A program made the position numbers and the translations under genes. From the IMG/VR virus record IMGVR_UViG_3300032087_005237, positions 1 through 22,298 of that record: a stretch of 22,298 bases of DNA. One strand, 5' to 3'. The stretch is from a virus. Position 1 is the stretch's first letter, and each line of letters starts with the position of its first letter. Under the pieces are notes generated by a model, which saw nothing but the letters and a program-made list of their open reading frames with translations, made no database searches and was not told the DNA's origin. Of this stretch, positions 1-8,551 are shown in pieces.

Positions 1-309
1 AGTGGTTCCGACGTTGGAAATGGTCACATCAAAAGACCCAGCAGCAACAGCACTAACACTGGCGATGTAAGTACCAGTGGAAGCACCAGACTGCACGCAA
101 ACTGCAACCACATCAGTGGCAGCAACCTTGTCAGAAGTAACGGTGAAGGAAACTTCAGCGCCACCAGCAAGGGATGCGTCATCAGTAGTGATCTGACCGC
201 AAGGCTGGTTCAGAGTCACACCAGTGGATTTGCTGGTTGCTTGGGTAACGGCACCGCCAGAGACGTAACCGATAGCCTTACCAGCAGACACTTCAAATTG
301 AGAAGCCAT
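1..309 (-). CDS. Decoration-like head protein (3' end cut by window edge)
   Basis: The frame is open from ATG at 309 to the window edge, giving 103 codons, so the C-terminus is missing. The protein is rich in Gly, Ala, Thr and Val and looks all-beta. It contains GGAVTQATSKSTGVTLN and later VAATDVVAV, patterns I associate with a widespread small phage protein encoded directly after the major capsid gene, thought to be a head decoration or Ig-like structural protein. A strong AGGAGG (319-324) lies just upstream and overlaps the stop codon of the coat gene, so the two are probably translationally coupled and made in large amounts. The assignment rests on position and sequence feel. A tail-spike or other beta-rich structural protein is possible. 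Confidence 0.7.
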   Translation of the reverse strand, partial: MASQFEVSAGKAIGYVSGGAVTQATSKSTGVTLNQPCGQITTDDASLAGGAEVSFTVTSDKVAATDVVAVCVQSGASTGTYIASVSAVAAGSFDVTISNVGTT

Positions 310-318
310 GATTAGTTA

Positions 319-324
319 CCTCCT
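319..324 (-). promoter_or_regulatory. Strong Shine-Dalgarno for the decoration-like gene
   Basis: AGGAGG on the minus strand, nine bases before the ATG at 309, overlapping the TGA of the coat gene (326-324). It is one of the few perfect SD sequences in this window and fits a highly expressed structural protein. Confidence 0.75.
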
Positions 325-1346
325 CAATCCATGTTAGAAGTGTTGGTCACGCGCACAATACCAAGGTTCTTGGTTTCGTACACTTTCGACCAGTTGCCGA
401 CAGTTTCCAGTTGTGAACGGGTTGGGTTCACATCAGAAGCAGTCCAACGGCTACCAACAGGGTGATAGCAGTAGTGCAGGTCGATTGACATGGCATCGCT
501 CTTAGCGAGGATGTCACGGTCAGTTTCGGTTTGCATTGCCAGTTGCTCACCGGAAGCAACAGCACCTTGAGTGAAGAAATACGTGGCGTATTCGGTGGTA
601 GCACCGGAGCCAGCAGTCTGCACATCATCCGAAACAATCACACGCAGACCCATAAAGGTCGGCACACTGACTTGACCGAATGCGTTCGCGGTAGAACCGG
701 AATCAGCAGCGGTGTCACCAGCACCAGTGTTGTCGTAGATGAAGTCGATTGCACGACGTTCAACTAAGTCATAGTAAACTTTACTATGAACACACATGGC
801 CGTCAACTTTTCACCCTGATCACCCAGCAGAGACTTAGCCTCAGCAACGTGACGTGGAGACAGCACAGTAGGAGTGTCGCCAGACTCACCATCAATGGTC
901 AGTGGGAAGAACGCAGCAGAAGAGCTGGTAGAACCCAAAGAACCAAAGACACCAGCCAAGCAGGACAGCAGATCCTTTTGGCGCTGGTTGGCAACGTAGT
1001 CAGCAACCTTGGCACCGATTGCAGCCATCGGATCGCTACCAGCAGCAAGTGCGGCCAGATCACGGGCTTCAAACGCACGACCACGATGCAGGATGACGCC
1101 GGTTTGGCGATCAGCAGTGATCTTGCCAGGAGTCAGTGAAGTGCTGTCAGACAGAACTTCAAAGTCACCAGTTAGGTTTGCCTTGTAGAAAGGAACGTTG
1201 ATAAAATCACCGCCCTCAGTGGCATTCAGCTCCGCCATTGGTTGAACCACACCAGATGCCAAGAAGGCATCACGCTGAGTGGTTTGCTCAATAACGTAAG
1301 GAGTAAATACCTCGGGGACGATGATGTCGCTACGGAGAGTAGCCAT
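324..1346 (-). CDS. Major capsid protein
   Basis: 340 residues, start ATG at 1346. The opening (RSDIIVPEVFTPYVIEQT), the middle segment DFINVPFYKANLTGDFEVLSD and the late HYCYHPVGSRW segment match what I know of the 'coat protein 13-like' HK97-fold capsid group, and the length is normal for it. It follows the scaffold-like coiled-coil gene and precedes the decoration-like gene, the usual head-gene order. Its role is to form the icosahedral shell around the packaged DNA. A 75-base gap separates it from the scaffold gene, and no obvious Shine-Dalgarno precedes the ATG, which is odd for such an abundant protein. Confidence 0.85.
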   Translation of the reverse strand: MATLRSDIIVPEVFTPYVIEQTTQRDAFLASGVVQPMAELNATEGGDFINVPFYKANLTGDFEVLSDSTSLTPGKITADRQTGVILHRGRAFEARDLAALAAGSDPMAAIGAKVADYVANQRQKDLLSCLAGVFGSLGSTSSSAAFFPLTIDGESGDTPTVLSPRHVAEAKSLLGDQGEKLTAMCVHSKVYYDLVERRAIDFIYDNTGAGDTAADSGSTANAFGQVSVPTFMGLRVIVSDDVQTAGSGATTEYATYFFTQGAVASGEQLAMQTETDRDILAKSDAMSIDLHYCYHPVGSRWTASDVNPTRSQLETVGNWSKVYETKNLGIVRVTNTSNMD

Positions 1347-1421
1347 CGTTGGATACCGAAAGGGGTTTACAGTTTGGGCGTAACCCGATATGGCTCAGCG
1401 TAGCTTTGCCGTAGTTTTATA

Positions 1422-2099
1422 TTAACGCCCAGCCGCTGCTTTCATCCGATCGTATAGATCACGATCAGTGCGGAACAGACGTGATTGTTCAGTCAGGTTG
1501 AAGTTATCAGGGCTGAATGGATTTTTCATTCCAGCAGGAATGTCACCAGTGCTGCGGCCCGATGGTGCGCCAGAACCTTGTGGCTTCGGTACTTTCTGCA
1601 TCCACTCAGGCAATGATGCCTTGGCCCAATCAGCAACAGGCTTGCGCTCATAACCATCAACGACAACAACAGTGCCGTCGGCTTCACGCTCAATCTTGTC
1701 GGCTGACAGCTTGGTTTTAAGCACCAAGTCAGGATCATGTACAATATCGGCCAGTGCAGAAACAGCAGGGCTGATCAGCTCCAGTTCACGAACCTTTGCT
1801 TCAAGTTCTGCAATGCGCTGGTCCTTTTCCGCCGACGCCTCACGGAACTGCTGCTCCAGAGCCTGTCGTGCTTCGGTGTACTTTCCTTCGGATTCAAGTT
1901 TTGACTGCTCTGCTTGTCGTTTGAAGTCCAGCAGTTCCTGAATATCCACCCCATCGGGCACCGCCTTTGCTTTTTTGAGTTTGCCGATCAGCTCATGGTT
2001 TTTACGCTCAAGAGCTTCGATGCTGCTTTTCAGTGCTTCGGCTTCTGTGTTGCTGGCTACATCAGGTGATGTAGGCTCTTGATTCTGTTCTTCAGGCAT
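1422..2099 (-). CDS. Scaffold-like coiled-coil head protein
   Basis: 225 residues. A short acidic, disordered N-terminus (MPEEQNQEPTSPDV) is followed by a long charged heptad region, about residues 20-108 (for example SIEALERKNHELIGKLKKAK and EKDQRIAELEAKVRELE), then a Gly/Pro/Ser-rich C-terminal third. This composition and the place directly before the major capsid gene fit a scaffolding protein, which would guide procapsid assembly and then leave or be cleaved. No protease motif is visible here or next door. Assignment is by architecture and context, not by a specific motif. A head-fibre or minor capsid protein is the alternative. Confidence 0.65.
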   Translation of the reverse strand: MPEEQNQEPTSPDVASNTEAEALKSSIEALERKNHELIGKLKKAKAVPDGVDIQELLDFKRQAEQSKLESEGKYTEARQALEQQFREASAEKDQRIAELEAKVRELELISPAVSALADIVHDPDLVLKTKLSADKIEREADGTVVVVDGYERKPVADWAKASLPEWMQKVPKPQGSGAPSGRSTGDIPAGMKNPFSPDNFNLTEQSRLFRTDRDLYDRMKAAAGR

Positions 2100-2142
2100 T
2101 GTTAACCAATAAGGCTAATTTGCCTTCACACTATAACTATCC

Positions 2143-2418
2143 TTACCATTTTTCCTTGGCTGCCCAGAACGCTGCTGACATCTTGCCTTTGGCGATGTTC
2201 TTGGCGTGACGTGCCATAAATGATGCACGACGTGCCTTGGCTGCTTTTGATTCGCCTTGTCGTGGTGGTGAGCCTGATACGCCTTGCTGCCCAAAACGGA
2301 TCAGCTTGATCTTGTTTCCTTCTTTGGCGAGTACCGCGTGAGATTTGCTGGGGTGGTTTGGCGTGCGCTTTGGTTTGTTGTAACCAGCGAAGGTCTCGCC
2401 ACGGTACTCGATGCTCAT
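2143..2418 (-). CDS. Small basic phage protein (DUF6321-like)
   Basis: 91 residues, strongly basic and glycine-rich. Segments such as YNKPKRTPNHPSKSHAVLAK, IRFGQQGVSG and ARHAKNIAKGKMSAAFWA match my memory of a small family in cyanophage and other phage head clusters, called DUF6321 (family number from memory). Its ATG overlaps the stop of the TUDOR-like gene by the ATGA arrangement. The function is unknown. The charge suggests nucleic-acid contact or an internal head role, which is inference. Confidence 0.65.
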   Translation of the reverse strand: MSIEYRGETFAGYNKPKRTPNHPSKSHAVLAKEGNKIKLIRFGQQGVSGSPPRQGESKAAKARRASFMARHAKNIAKGKMSAAFWAAKEKW

Positions 2419-2639
2419 GATCGTTTCGGTGCTTTGCGGAGCTGTGATTCACGCTTGAGCACTGGATTGCCGGTTGATTCAGATTTGATCCGAATCACAG
2501 GATCATCCTTGCTGCCAACACGGGTGATGTTGCCACCAGTCGGACCTTTAATCATGGCGCGTTCACCAGCGATGCTGGTCACAACACCATAGGTGCGCTT
2601 GCCTTGATACACCCAGCTAACACGATCGCCGCGTTTCAT
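2415..2639 (-). CDS. TUDOR/SH3-like small protein (HVA1/DUF2945-like)
   Basis: 74 residues. The order GDRVSWVYQGKRTYGVVTSI, then an SKDDPVIRIKSESTGNPVLK segment and RESQL matches the hypervirulence-associated (HVA1, DUF2945) TUDOR-like fold, where a short SH3-like barrel is followed by a conserved SKDDP-x-hydrophobic-S strand. Its job in phages is not known. A good GGAGG at 8-9 bases before the ATG lies inside the preceding 23-residue peptide gene, whose stop overlaps this start (ATGA), so translation is coupled. Confidence 0.7.
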   Translation of the reverse strand: MKRGDRVSWVYQGKRTYGVVTSIAGERAMIKGPTGGNITRVGSKDDPVIRIKSESTGNPVLKRESQLRKAPKRS

Positions 2640-2707
2640 TTTTTCTTGCCTCCTTTCTTGGTCATTGGCTTTTGAGGCTTTTTAGGGCCTTTGTAAGTGC
2701 CGGGCAT
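2636..2707 (-). CDS. 23-residue basic peptide gene
   Basis: Reading from ATG at 2707 gives MPGTYKGPKKPQKPMTKKGG followed by KKK and TGA. Ten of the 23 residues are basic (all lysine), the rest mostly proline and glycine. The TGA overlaps the ATG of the TUDOR-like gene, and the gene contains that gene's Shine-Dalgarno. It starts 19 bases after the MuF stop. The perfect packing between neighbours supports a real minigene, although it could be only a translational coupler. No function is recognised. Confidence 0.5.
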   Translation of the reverse strand: MPGTYKGPKKPQKPMTKKGGKKK

Positions 2708-2726
2708 GATACAGAAGCAACTGAAC

Positions 2727-3947
2727 TTAGTCTAGTTTGCCGTACCGCCTGCGTAAGTCCTGCAGCGTGAGTTCTGAGCCATCATCACGAACAAGTTTTG
2801 CCATTGCATCACGAGCACCATGTTTGCGTGCAAGACGATCAAAGTATCTTGCCTTTTCTTTACCTAGGGCTTCAATTTTGCGTGCTTTATTTTCTGGGCG
2901 GGATAACCATTGTCCATAGCTTTGATCTGCTGGCACCATGCCTCCTGCTGCTGCACGTTTACCTTCTGGCGGTGGATCAAAACCTAATCCTTTATAGTCA
3001 ACTACAGCAACCGTCGTGCTGCGGCAGTTGAAGTGTTGCGGTGGTTTCGGACCCTTGCCATACTCAAATTCTCGGCCATCCAATGCACGACAAATGGCAG
3101 AAGTACGAGTATCAAGCGTTGCAACATAACGGTATTTTTTTGTGATGTCTTGGTTGGCTTCATAGACCTGCTGCGATGCGGCATTAGCAACCTGATTGAT
3201 GCTAGTGCGAACAAGGGTGATGACCTGACTGTTTGCTGCTTTGGTCAACTCACCACCTGCAAGCTGTATTTGTTTCACGGATTTTGCACGCTGCCCAAAT
3301 TCTAGTTGAATATCACCACGACGTTGAAGTCGTCCGGTTAATCTGCGCGCAATGTCTTGTGTTGTCTCACCAGTTAATAATCCTTGGCGTACAACCTGCG
3401 CGAATCGTTCAGCTTGATCTTCTGCAATACCACGAAATGCCTTCTCAATGATTTTGCCGTTTGGCAGTGTGATCGTTGCACCTTGAGCAGCAGTCAGGCT
3501 AAATGTCTGTGGTGCACCCTGCACTGCAGCAAATAAATCATCCGACAGTGTGACCACATTGATCTGCGTTGGATCGGTGGTGACGACGGCTTGAGCAAAC
3601 TGCGGGCTGATCTCAACGCTTCGCACAATGTTACGGCTGCCGCGTGGTAATACCTTTTTGAGTTGTTCTTCTACAAATTCAGATTGCAATTCTGCTAAGC
3701 CCTGCAGTGCTAATGCTGTTAGTTCAGTGCTGTCGCCTGCCCATGCTGCCAATGATTCCTTAAGTTGCGCCAGAATTGATCGCAGTCGTGCAGCCTTGAA
3801 TGATTCGTCAAGGTCTTCAATTGTACGCAGTTGATTGACAGCATCTAAAATAATATCGTTATATGAGTTAATTACCCTGCGGGCAACACTGTTGCTGTAG
3901 CGATTCAAATCAATCGCATTGCGATACAACGCCTCTGGTGTGCTCAT
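2727..3947 (-). CDS. MuF-like head morphogenesis protein
   Basis: 406 residues. The C-terminal half carries the phage Mu gpF (MuF) signature: LDTRTSAICRALDG (about 278-291) followed by PPQHFNCRS (302-310), with Cys286, His305 and Cys308 placed as in the family. The N-terminal half is helical and lacks recognisable motifs. MuF proteins are minor head proteins encoded beside the portal and are packaged in small copy number. Some carry toxin domains, but I see none here: the tail after the MuF domain (321-406) is short, basic and helical. The ATG overlaps the stop of the preceding small gene by four bases. Confidence 0.85.
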   Translation of the reverse strand: MSTPEALYRNAIDLNRYSNSVARRVINSYNDIILDAVNQLRTIEDLDESFKAARLRSILAQLKESLAAWAGDSTELTALALQGLAELQSEFVEEQLKKVLPRGSRNIVRSVEISPQFAQAVVTTDPTQINVVTLSDDLFAAVQGAPQTFSLTAAQGATITLPNGKIIEKAFRGIAEDQAERFAQVVRQGLLTGETTQDIARRLTGRLQRRGDIQLEFGQRAKSVKQIQLAGGELTKAANSQVITLVRTSINQVANAASQQVYEANQDITKKYRYVATLDTRTSAICRALDGREFEYGKGPKPPQHFNCRSTTVAVVDYKGLGFDPPPEGKRAAAGGMVPADQSYGQWLSRPENKARKIEALGKEKARYFDRLARKHGARDAMAKLVRDDGSELTLQDLRRRYGKLD

Positions 3948-4204
3948 TCTTCATCCAGTCCCAGATGCTCTGGATCATAAGGGCAGATCATTGAAATATC
4001 AGCACCGCCAAACATTGCTTGCTTTGCGACTTCTACAAAAGCCTCAATCGTGTCAACACCTTCATCAATTAACTTTGCTTCATCAACTTGCACGATTTTA
4101 CCATCATCATCGCGCCATTCCATTCTTACAACAGCAAAATATCGATTAGGCAACTCCTGCTGCACATAGTGAAAAATGCGCTTTTCCGACGTGTCCGATT
4201 CCAT
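3944..4204 (-). CDS. Hypothetical small acidic protein between portal and MuF
   Basis: Starting at ATG 4204 gives about 86 residues (MESDTSEKRIFHYVQQELPN...). An upstream in-frame ATG at 4243 would add 13 residues and overlap the portal end by 17 bases. The shorter form looks more natural because the extra residues (HDGGSCQRV) are low-quality and overlap the portal. The protein is acidic with predicted beta-alpha character and ends PYDPEHLGLDEE. No family recognised. Position suggests a minor head or connector accessory. The four-base overlap with MuF supports it as a real cistron. Confidence 0.6.
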   Translation of the reverse strand: MESDTSEKRIFHYVQQELPNRYFAVVRMEWRDDDGKIVQVDEAKLIDEGVDTIEAFVEVAKQAMFGGADISMICPYDPEHLGLDEE

Positions 4205-4226
4205 GACCCGTTGGCAGCTACCACCA

Positions 4227-5666
4227 TCATGCCGCATCGTCATCGATCACGGTGTCTTCTTCTGCCGGTACTGGTGCTGGTGTAGGTGTCGCCTCCATCA
4301 ACCCACCGTTTTGCGTTGCATCCAGTTCTTCCTCTACATCAAAGTCATCGCCAAGCACTTCGCCTTCTGATAGCTGCATCAGCAGCGTTTCTTGTGTGAT
4401 CGTGCCTGCGGTGTAAAGCTGCAGCAGTGCTTGGATTTCTTGTGGTTCCAGTCTTGTGCCAAGAAAATCACGGTTGACGTAGCAGCTACCTGGTTGCCGA
4501 TCACCGAGATACTGCGCGTGATACTGCAGGCAGTTGTCAATCATGTCCTGCATGTTCTGAGCGATCACCATCATGGTTGAGTCGCCTTGGCTGCGGTCCA
4601 GTCGTTTGGCTTCTGCAGTTTCAGCCGATAGCTTCTGCCCAAGTACAGCGGACAGACCCAGTTCGTTGATCTGCTTTTCAATTTGATCTAGCCGTTGGAA
4701 CTGCGATGCAAACGCATCAGATGATGGAGCAATATATTCGGCTCGTCCATCAGCGGGGAATGCAATTGCTTCACCAGGGCCAGCCGATACTTCTTCAGCA
4801 GCAGACGGGAAGCCATAGAACGCAAGCATCGGTACTGCCGAGATGTGCAGTTGATTATCAAGGTCCGATTGGACTTGATATGCCTTGAGGTTTAGGTTGG
4901 CGATGTCCTCCAGTGGTGGACGTGATTCCAATGTATTTACACGATTGGAATATGCGACACCAAATGGGATGCGATTTAGGCTCGTGCGACCTTCATCGAC
5001 AACGCGGAAATCACCTTTCTTTTCGTCACGCTGAAACAGCTTGAATTCACCGGGCGACAACACACGGATCTGCTGCACTTGTTTTTCGCCGTAGTCACCA
5101 TCAGGCACAATGATGGATTCTGATAGGCGAAGCTGCATTAGCCTCTGTTCACCATCAATGATTTCAGTACGCCAGCCAAGGATGTCGCGTGGTGTGTATG
5201 AAGTCCAGTAAGGTCTACCACCATCACGCGGTGCATCAACCAAAACGCCAACGTGACCGTAACGGATCATCTTGCGGGCAGTTTCGTATGTCCAAACGTT
5301 CAGGTCGTTGCCGTTGAGGTCAACGTTAAAAAGCTGCTCACGGATCTTATCTGATGTATCGTTCAGCCTGACGGGTTTGCGCGTGAGCATACCAGCCAGC
5401 ATCCGTTCAAGGCGTTGGTAGTACGGCGGGCAGATTGAAGTGCTCAGCCTGCGGTCGTAGCTTTCATCTAGTTCGCGTGGCTCTTGCGGTAGATAGCGCC
5501 GATGACGACGGCGGATTTCATAGGTGCCACCCATCAGGTCTTCAATCAGCATCCAGTGTGGCTCTTGATTGCGCCATGCTGAGTTTGGATCGTTGACCTT
5601 TGAAACCTTGGCGAACAGTTGCCGGTCGTAATGTGAGAAGCCAGAGTACACGCGTAAATTTCGCAA
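4227..5666 (-). CDS. Portal protein (DUF4055-type)
   Basis: 479 residues. It sits one gene away from MuF and directly after the large terminase, and its layout matches the DUF4055 portal family: N-terminal WMLIEDLMGGTYEIR, the RYLP motif, a PYYQRLERMLAG segment, and C-terminal helical region with EKQINELGLSAVLGQK and TAEAKRLDRSQ. Portals form the dodecameric ring at one capsid vertex through which DNA is pumped. The C-terminus is acidic and low-complexity (PTPAPVPAEEDTVIDDDAA). There is no ATG at the 5' end: the frame opens with TTG at 5666, with a GTG five codons later (5651) as an equally plausible start. Confidence 0.85.
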   Translation of the reverse strand: MRNLRVYSGFSHYDRQLFAKVSKVNDPNSAWRNQEPHWMLIEDLMGGTYEIRRRHRRYLPQEPRELDESYDRRLSTSICPPYYQRLERMLAGMLTRKPVRLNDTSDKIREQLFNVDLNGNDLNVWTYETARKMIRYGHVGVLVDAPRDGGRPYWTSYTPRDILGWRTEIIDGEQRLMQLRLSESIIVPDGDYGEKQVQQIRVLSPGEFKLFQRDEKKGDFRVVDEGRTSLNRIPFGVAYSNRVNTLESRPPLEDIANLNLKAYQVQSDLDNQLHISAVPMLAFYGFPSAAEEVSAGPGEAIAFPADGRAEYIAPSSDAFASQFQRLDQIEKQINELGLSAVLGQKLSAETAEAKRLDRSQGDSTMMVIAQNMQDMIDNCLQYHAQYLGDRQPGSCYVNRDFLGTRLEPQEIQALLQLYTAGTITQETLLMQLSEGEVLGDDFDVEEELDATQNGGLMEATPTPAPVPAEEDTVIDDDAA

Positions 5667-5737
5667 GTCTTTGACTTTAGTTTAGTCCACTGGCGCAGCA
5701 GTCAAAACTGTTTTGCCGTGCCTGACCTTGATATTGT

Positions 5738-7063
5738 CTAGTAAATTCTAATTCCAGTGCCATGACCAGCTCGTTCGTAAAGTGGATTGAACTCTGCCAA
5801 GATTAAATAGCCCAAACCATCCGTCCAATGTTCAATGTTTGCTGTTTTATCAATTACATAATCTTCAGCACCGTGCTTGTAAGTTACATTTTTTAACGCC
5901 TTTATAGTATTTTTACACTTCGGATGTATGAATAATTTTATCTTATCATTGGCGGTGCGAATCATCCAGTTTGTCGCATTTATCTTATCTTTTACGGGCC
6001 ATGGTGCTTTAGGGCTGACACATCCAAATCCATATCGTCTGATAATGTCATGATCTGTCCGTCCAGCAGATGAAGTTTTACGCGCTGAGCCTGTCGGGTC
6101 TGGATAGGCAACAATCTTGCGATTAGGATATTTTTCGCGCAACATCTTGCACACTTCGTCTGTATTTGACTGCTTTACAGCAACTTCATCCCAAATATGC
6201 AATGTATCCCCAACACGACTTCCAATAACTCCTGCCATGATGCTGACATTAAAATCAGTTCCCCAATAAATTGTGCCGCCAACGTCTTTAATATCAGTTG
6301 ATATGTTTTCATCTGAGAATCCAGGATAGACTCGCCCTGACAGTGCCTCAAAGCTCGCTAAATATTCTTGGCGAAATGTTCTAGCATCCAATGTGTTTTG
6401 CGCGGCCTGAACTTCAGACTTTGATACTTGGCCGCCATCAATTGTTGTATAAGAAAAAGTAGACCAATCAGACAGCTCTTCGGCTTGTTGCCACAAGTCA
6501 TAAAACCAATTCAATCCGGCTGGTGTTGTAATAAACCAAGCGGGACCACTTTGATCTGACAATGCCGGACGCAAAACCATTTCCCAAGCATCTTGTCTAA
6601 CATATGCGGCTTCATCAATGACTAAACCTGATAAACTAACGCCGCGCAAACTATCTGGATTGTCAGACCCCTTCAGGGCTAGAATTGATCCATTCTTAAG
6701 TTCAATGGTTAATTCAGCCTCATTTTTCGATAAAAAAACTTCTGCTGGCACCATTTGTCGCAATTGCCGCCAAGCAATTTGTTTTGCCATGCGATAATTG
6801 GCTGTCACATACCAATTTAAACTACCTGGCTTTTCTATAGCCCAATTAATAAGACGAGTAATGCTTAAATATGTTTTTCCAAAACGTCGCCCAGAGCACA
6901 AAAGCTTAAATCTACTGGTTGAATCATAAACTTCTTTTTGCGGGCCAGTTAAGCTCTCATATAGTTTTGAGGGCAATTCTGAAAAATCATAATTAGGGTC
7001 AAGTGCCGGTAATGGTGTTGACAAAATGCAACCCCTTGATCGACCAACCAATATATTTGTCAT
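5738..7063 (-). CDS. terL: Terminase large subunit
   Basis: 441 residues with both terminase domains. ATPase: Walker A CSGRRFGKT (56-64), Walker B GLVIDEAAY (146-154, Asp150/Glu151), coupling motif TTPAG (179-183). Nuclease (RNase H-like): acidic positions in YWGTDFNV (Asp270), YPDPTG (Asp322) and EHWTDGLGY (Asp415). It powers DNA packaging and cuts concatemers. The start codon overlaps the TAA of the small subunit (TAATG). The gene and its upstream partners are more AT-rich than the head genes below, hinting at a different recent history. Confidence 0.93.
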   Translation of the reverse strand: MTNILVGRSRGCILSTPLPALDPNYDFSELPSKLYESLTGPQKEVYDSTSRFKLLCSGRRFGKTYLSITRLINWAIEKPGSLNWYVTANYRMAKQIAWRQLRQMVPAEVFLSKNEAELTIELKNGSILALKGSDNPDSLRGVSLSGLVIDEAAYVRQDAWEMVLRPALSDQSGPAWFITTPAGLNWFYDLWQQAEELSDWSTFSYTTIDGGQVSKSEVQAAQNTLDARTFRQEYLASFEALSGRVYPGFSDENISTDIKDVGGTIYWGTDFNVSIMAGVIGSRVGDTLHIWDEVAVKQSNTDEVCKMLREKYPNRKIVAYPDPTGSARKTSSAGRTDHDIIRRYGFGCVSPKAPWPVKDKINATNWMIRTANDKIKLFIHPKCKNTIKALKNVTYKHGAEDYVIDKTANIEHWTDGLGYLILAEFNPLYERAGHGTGIRIY

Positions 7064-7407
7064 TATTCAAGCTGCGCCAACCTCGCTAATGTATTAATAG
7101 CGCCTAGCGCCACATTTAAATTATTTGTGCGGCGCGCTTCCATTTGTACACTCGACGCTTGCTGCATGAGTTCAGCGGCAAATTGCTCACGATCAATTTC
7201 AAAATCTCGCTTTAACTGCTTCCTTACTTCCACTAGCAATTTATCAGTCGTGGACTCACTGAGATTCCAGGTTTGTGCCGCAAATCGGATGCAATCCGTT
7301 CTGGTGCCGCCATTGCGAATTAAGTTGAAAAGGCGGTTGACGCGATATTGCTTTTCAGCGGCTGAGGCCCTTGGTGCACTTTTTTTACCGTCCAGTCGTT
7401 TTGGCAT
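7063..7407 (-). CDS. terS: Terminase small subunit (likely)
   Basis: 114 residues, basic N-terminus, then a predicted helix-turn-helix (RVNRLFNLIRNGG...WNLSESTTDKLLVEV, about 22-62) and a helical C-terminus (REQFAAELMQQASSVQMEARR) of the sort that oligomerises in small terminases. It overlaps TerL by one base (TAATG) and is overlapped in the same way by the ABC-GNAT gene. Function would be recognition of the packaging site and control of TerL. The call depends strongly on position. Confidence 0.75.
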   Translation of the reverse strand: MPKRLDGKKSAPRASAAEKQYRVNRLFNLIRNGGTRTDCIRFAAQTWNLSESTTDKLLVEVRKQLKRDFEIDREQFAAELMQQASSVQMEARRTNNLNVALGAINTLARLAQLE

Positions 7408-8549
7408 TACTTAATTCCGAGTGCGGCAGCTGCTTCAGGATTACTTGGTCCACAATATCGAAAACTTGCTGTAATTCTATCAGTGGTTAATGCTTTTCTC
7501 CATTGCGTCATGGCCTGTGTTTTTGCTTTTGTGTTGCGACGTTGCCGTTGATCGCAGTTATTTTTCGGTTTTCTTGTCATGTTCCAAAGCGGTGATTTTG
7601 CACGATAGGCAACCATTGCCGGGTTAGCTGTTACTGATAAATAATATCGCCCCCTAGTGCCATGAAAACAAGAGGCAATAAAGTTCGACATTGCATTTCC
7701 AATGCCGACCCCTTGAAAGTCAGGATGACACACGGTTCTGTGCTCTTTCCAGCGTGTACCTTGTGGACACGGCATGGTAAGCACGGCAGTAAAGGCAATT
7801 GGACGGCCATTGTAAAAACCGCAAAAGCATTTTGCGCCATTATGGATGTCGTGACTCAAATAGTGAAATTTACTAAAGAGCGGCCAATATTTTTTGCCCG
7901 ATACGGATTGAACGTCGATAGTAATTTGAGGTCGTTGAAGACAGTCCCGCGCAAAGCGGGAGGTAGATGGATCGAAAACCCAATCTGGTTGTAGCCATTC
8001 AAGAATGTCATAATGACAGGCGACAGCGACAAATTTCTGATTTCGTCTGCGAACAGCCTTTGCGATGGCCGCAGAACCTATTTGTGCAACTGTCCGATCA
8101 ACAACCGACGTAAATTCGTCAACGATAAGCAAATCAGGTGATTCGGCTAAGCCGCGTGCAATATTAACACGAAATTGCTCGCCATTGGACAATACATGAT
8201 GCGGTCTCAACCAGTTCGGGGGCGATGAAAACCCAACTGATGACAGGAGTCCAGTGATTTCTTTAATCGACATGGACTTTGGAAAAGAATCGACAATCGA
8301 TTTTTCTTGATCCCAACTCCACTGAGGATTAAATCGATCGCCAAATAGTTGACTAGCGATCGAAGTTTTACCTGAACCGGATGGACCAACAATAACACCG
8401 ACATTCCAGTCAAAATCTTCGATTGGGATGTCAACATTAAAACTGACTGTGGATTTAGGGTCTGGTGCAATGTCGAACAATCCCTCAAGTTGTGCAACTC
8501 TTGCAGTGCGTTTTATTTCGGATGTTTTTTTAAAATTAATTTTCGGCAT
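7407..8549 (-). CDS. ABC-type ATPase fused to a GNAT (Mom-like?) acyltransferase domain
   Basis: 380 residues from ATG 8549 (an in-frame TTG at 8555 would add two). Residues 1-205 form a soluble ABC ATPase: Walker A GPSGSGKT (55-62), signature LSNGEQ (120-125), Walker B DLLIVDE (139-145) and H-loop ACHYD (His179). There are no membrane segments, so it is not a transporter subunit. Residues 215-330 form a GNAT fold: strand segment KCFCGFYNGRPIAFTAVL and the acyl-CoA loop PDFQGVGIGNAM. An HY pair (229-230) before the first strand recalls the phage Mu Mom DNA-modification protein, from memory. The C-terminus is basic. The operon (ParB, this gene, TerS, TerL) suggests a DNA-directed role at packaging; enzymatic function is inferred. 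Confidence 0.78.
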   Translation of the reverse strand: MPKINFKKTSEIKRTARVAQLEGLFDIAPDPKSTVSFNVDIPIEDFDWNVGVIVGPSGSGKTSIASQLFGDRFNPQWSWDQEKSIVDSFPKSMSIKEITGLLSSVGFSSPPNWLRPHHVLSNGEQFRVNIARGLAESPDLLIVDEFTSVVDRTVAQIGSAAIAKAVRRRNQKFVAVACHYDILEWLQPDWVFDPSTSRFARDCLQRPQITIDVQSVSGKKYWPLFSKFHYLSHDIHNGAKCFCGFYNGRPIAFTAVLTMPCPQGTRWKEHRTVCHPDFQGVGIGNAMSNFIASCFHGTRGRYYLSVTANPAMVAYRAKSPLWNMTRKPKNNCDQRQRRNTKAKTQAMTQWRKALTTDRITASFRYCGPSNPEAAAALGIK

Positions 8550-8551
8550 AA

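Noticed and set aside
531-1139. Plus-strand open frames across the coat-protein gene
   Set aside because: Antisense shadows of a well-supported capsid gene, with Thr/Arg/Gln-rich composition and no domain.
2126-2452. 108-residue minus-strand frame over the small basic and TUDOR-like genes
   Set aside because: Alternative frame of two recognised genes; Arg/Gln-rich noise.
7662-7994. 110-residue plus-strand frame inside the ABC-GNAT gene
   Set aside because: Antisense to the GNAT domain whose motifs are clear on the minus strand.
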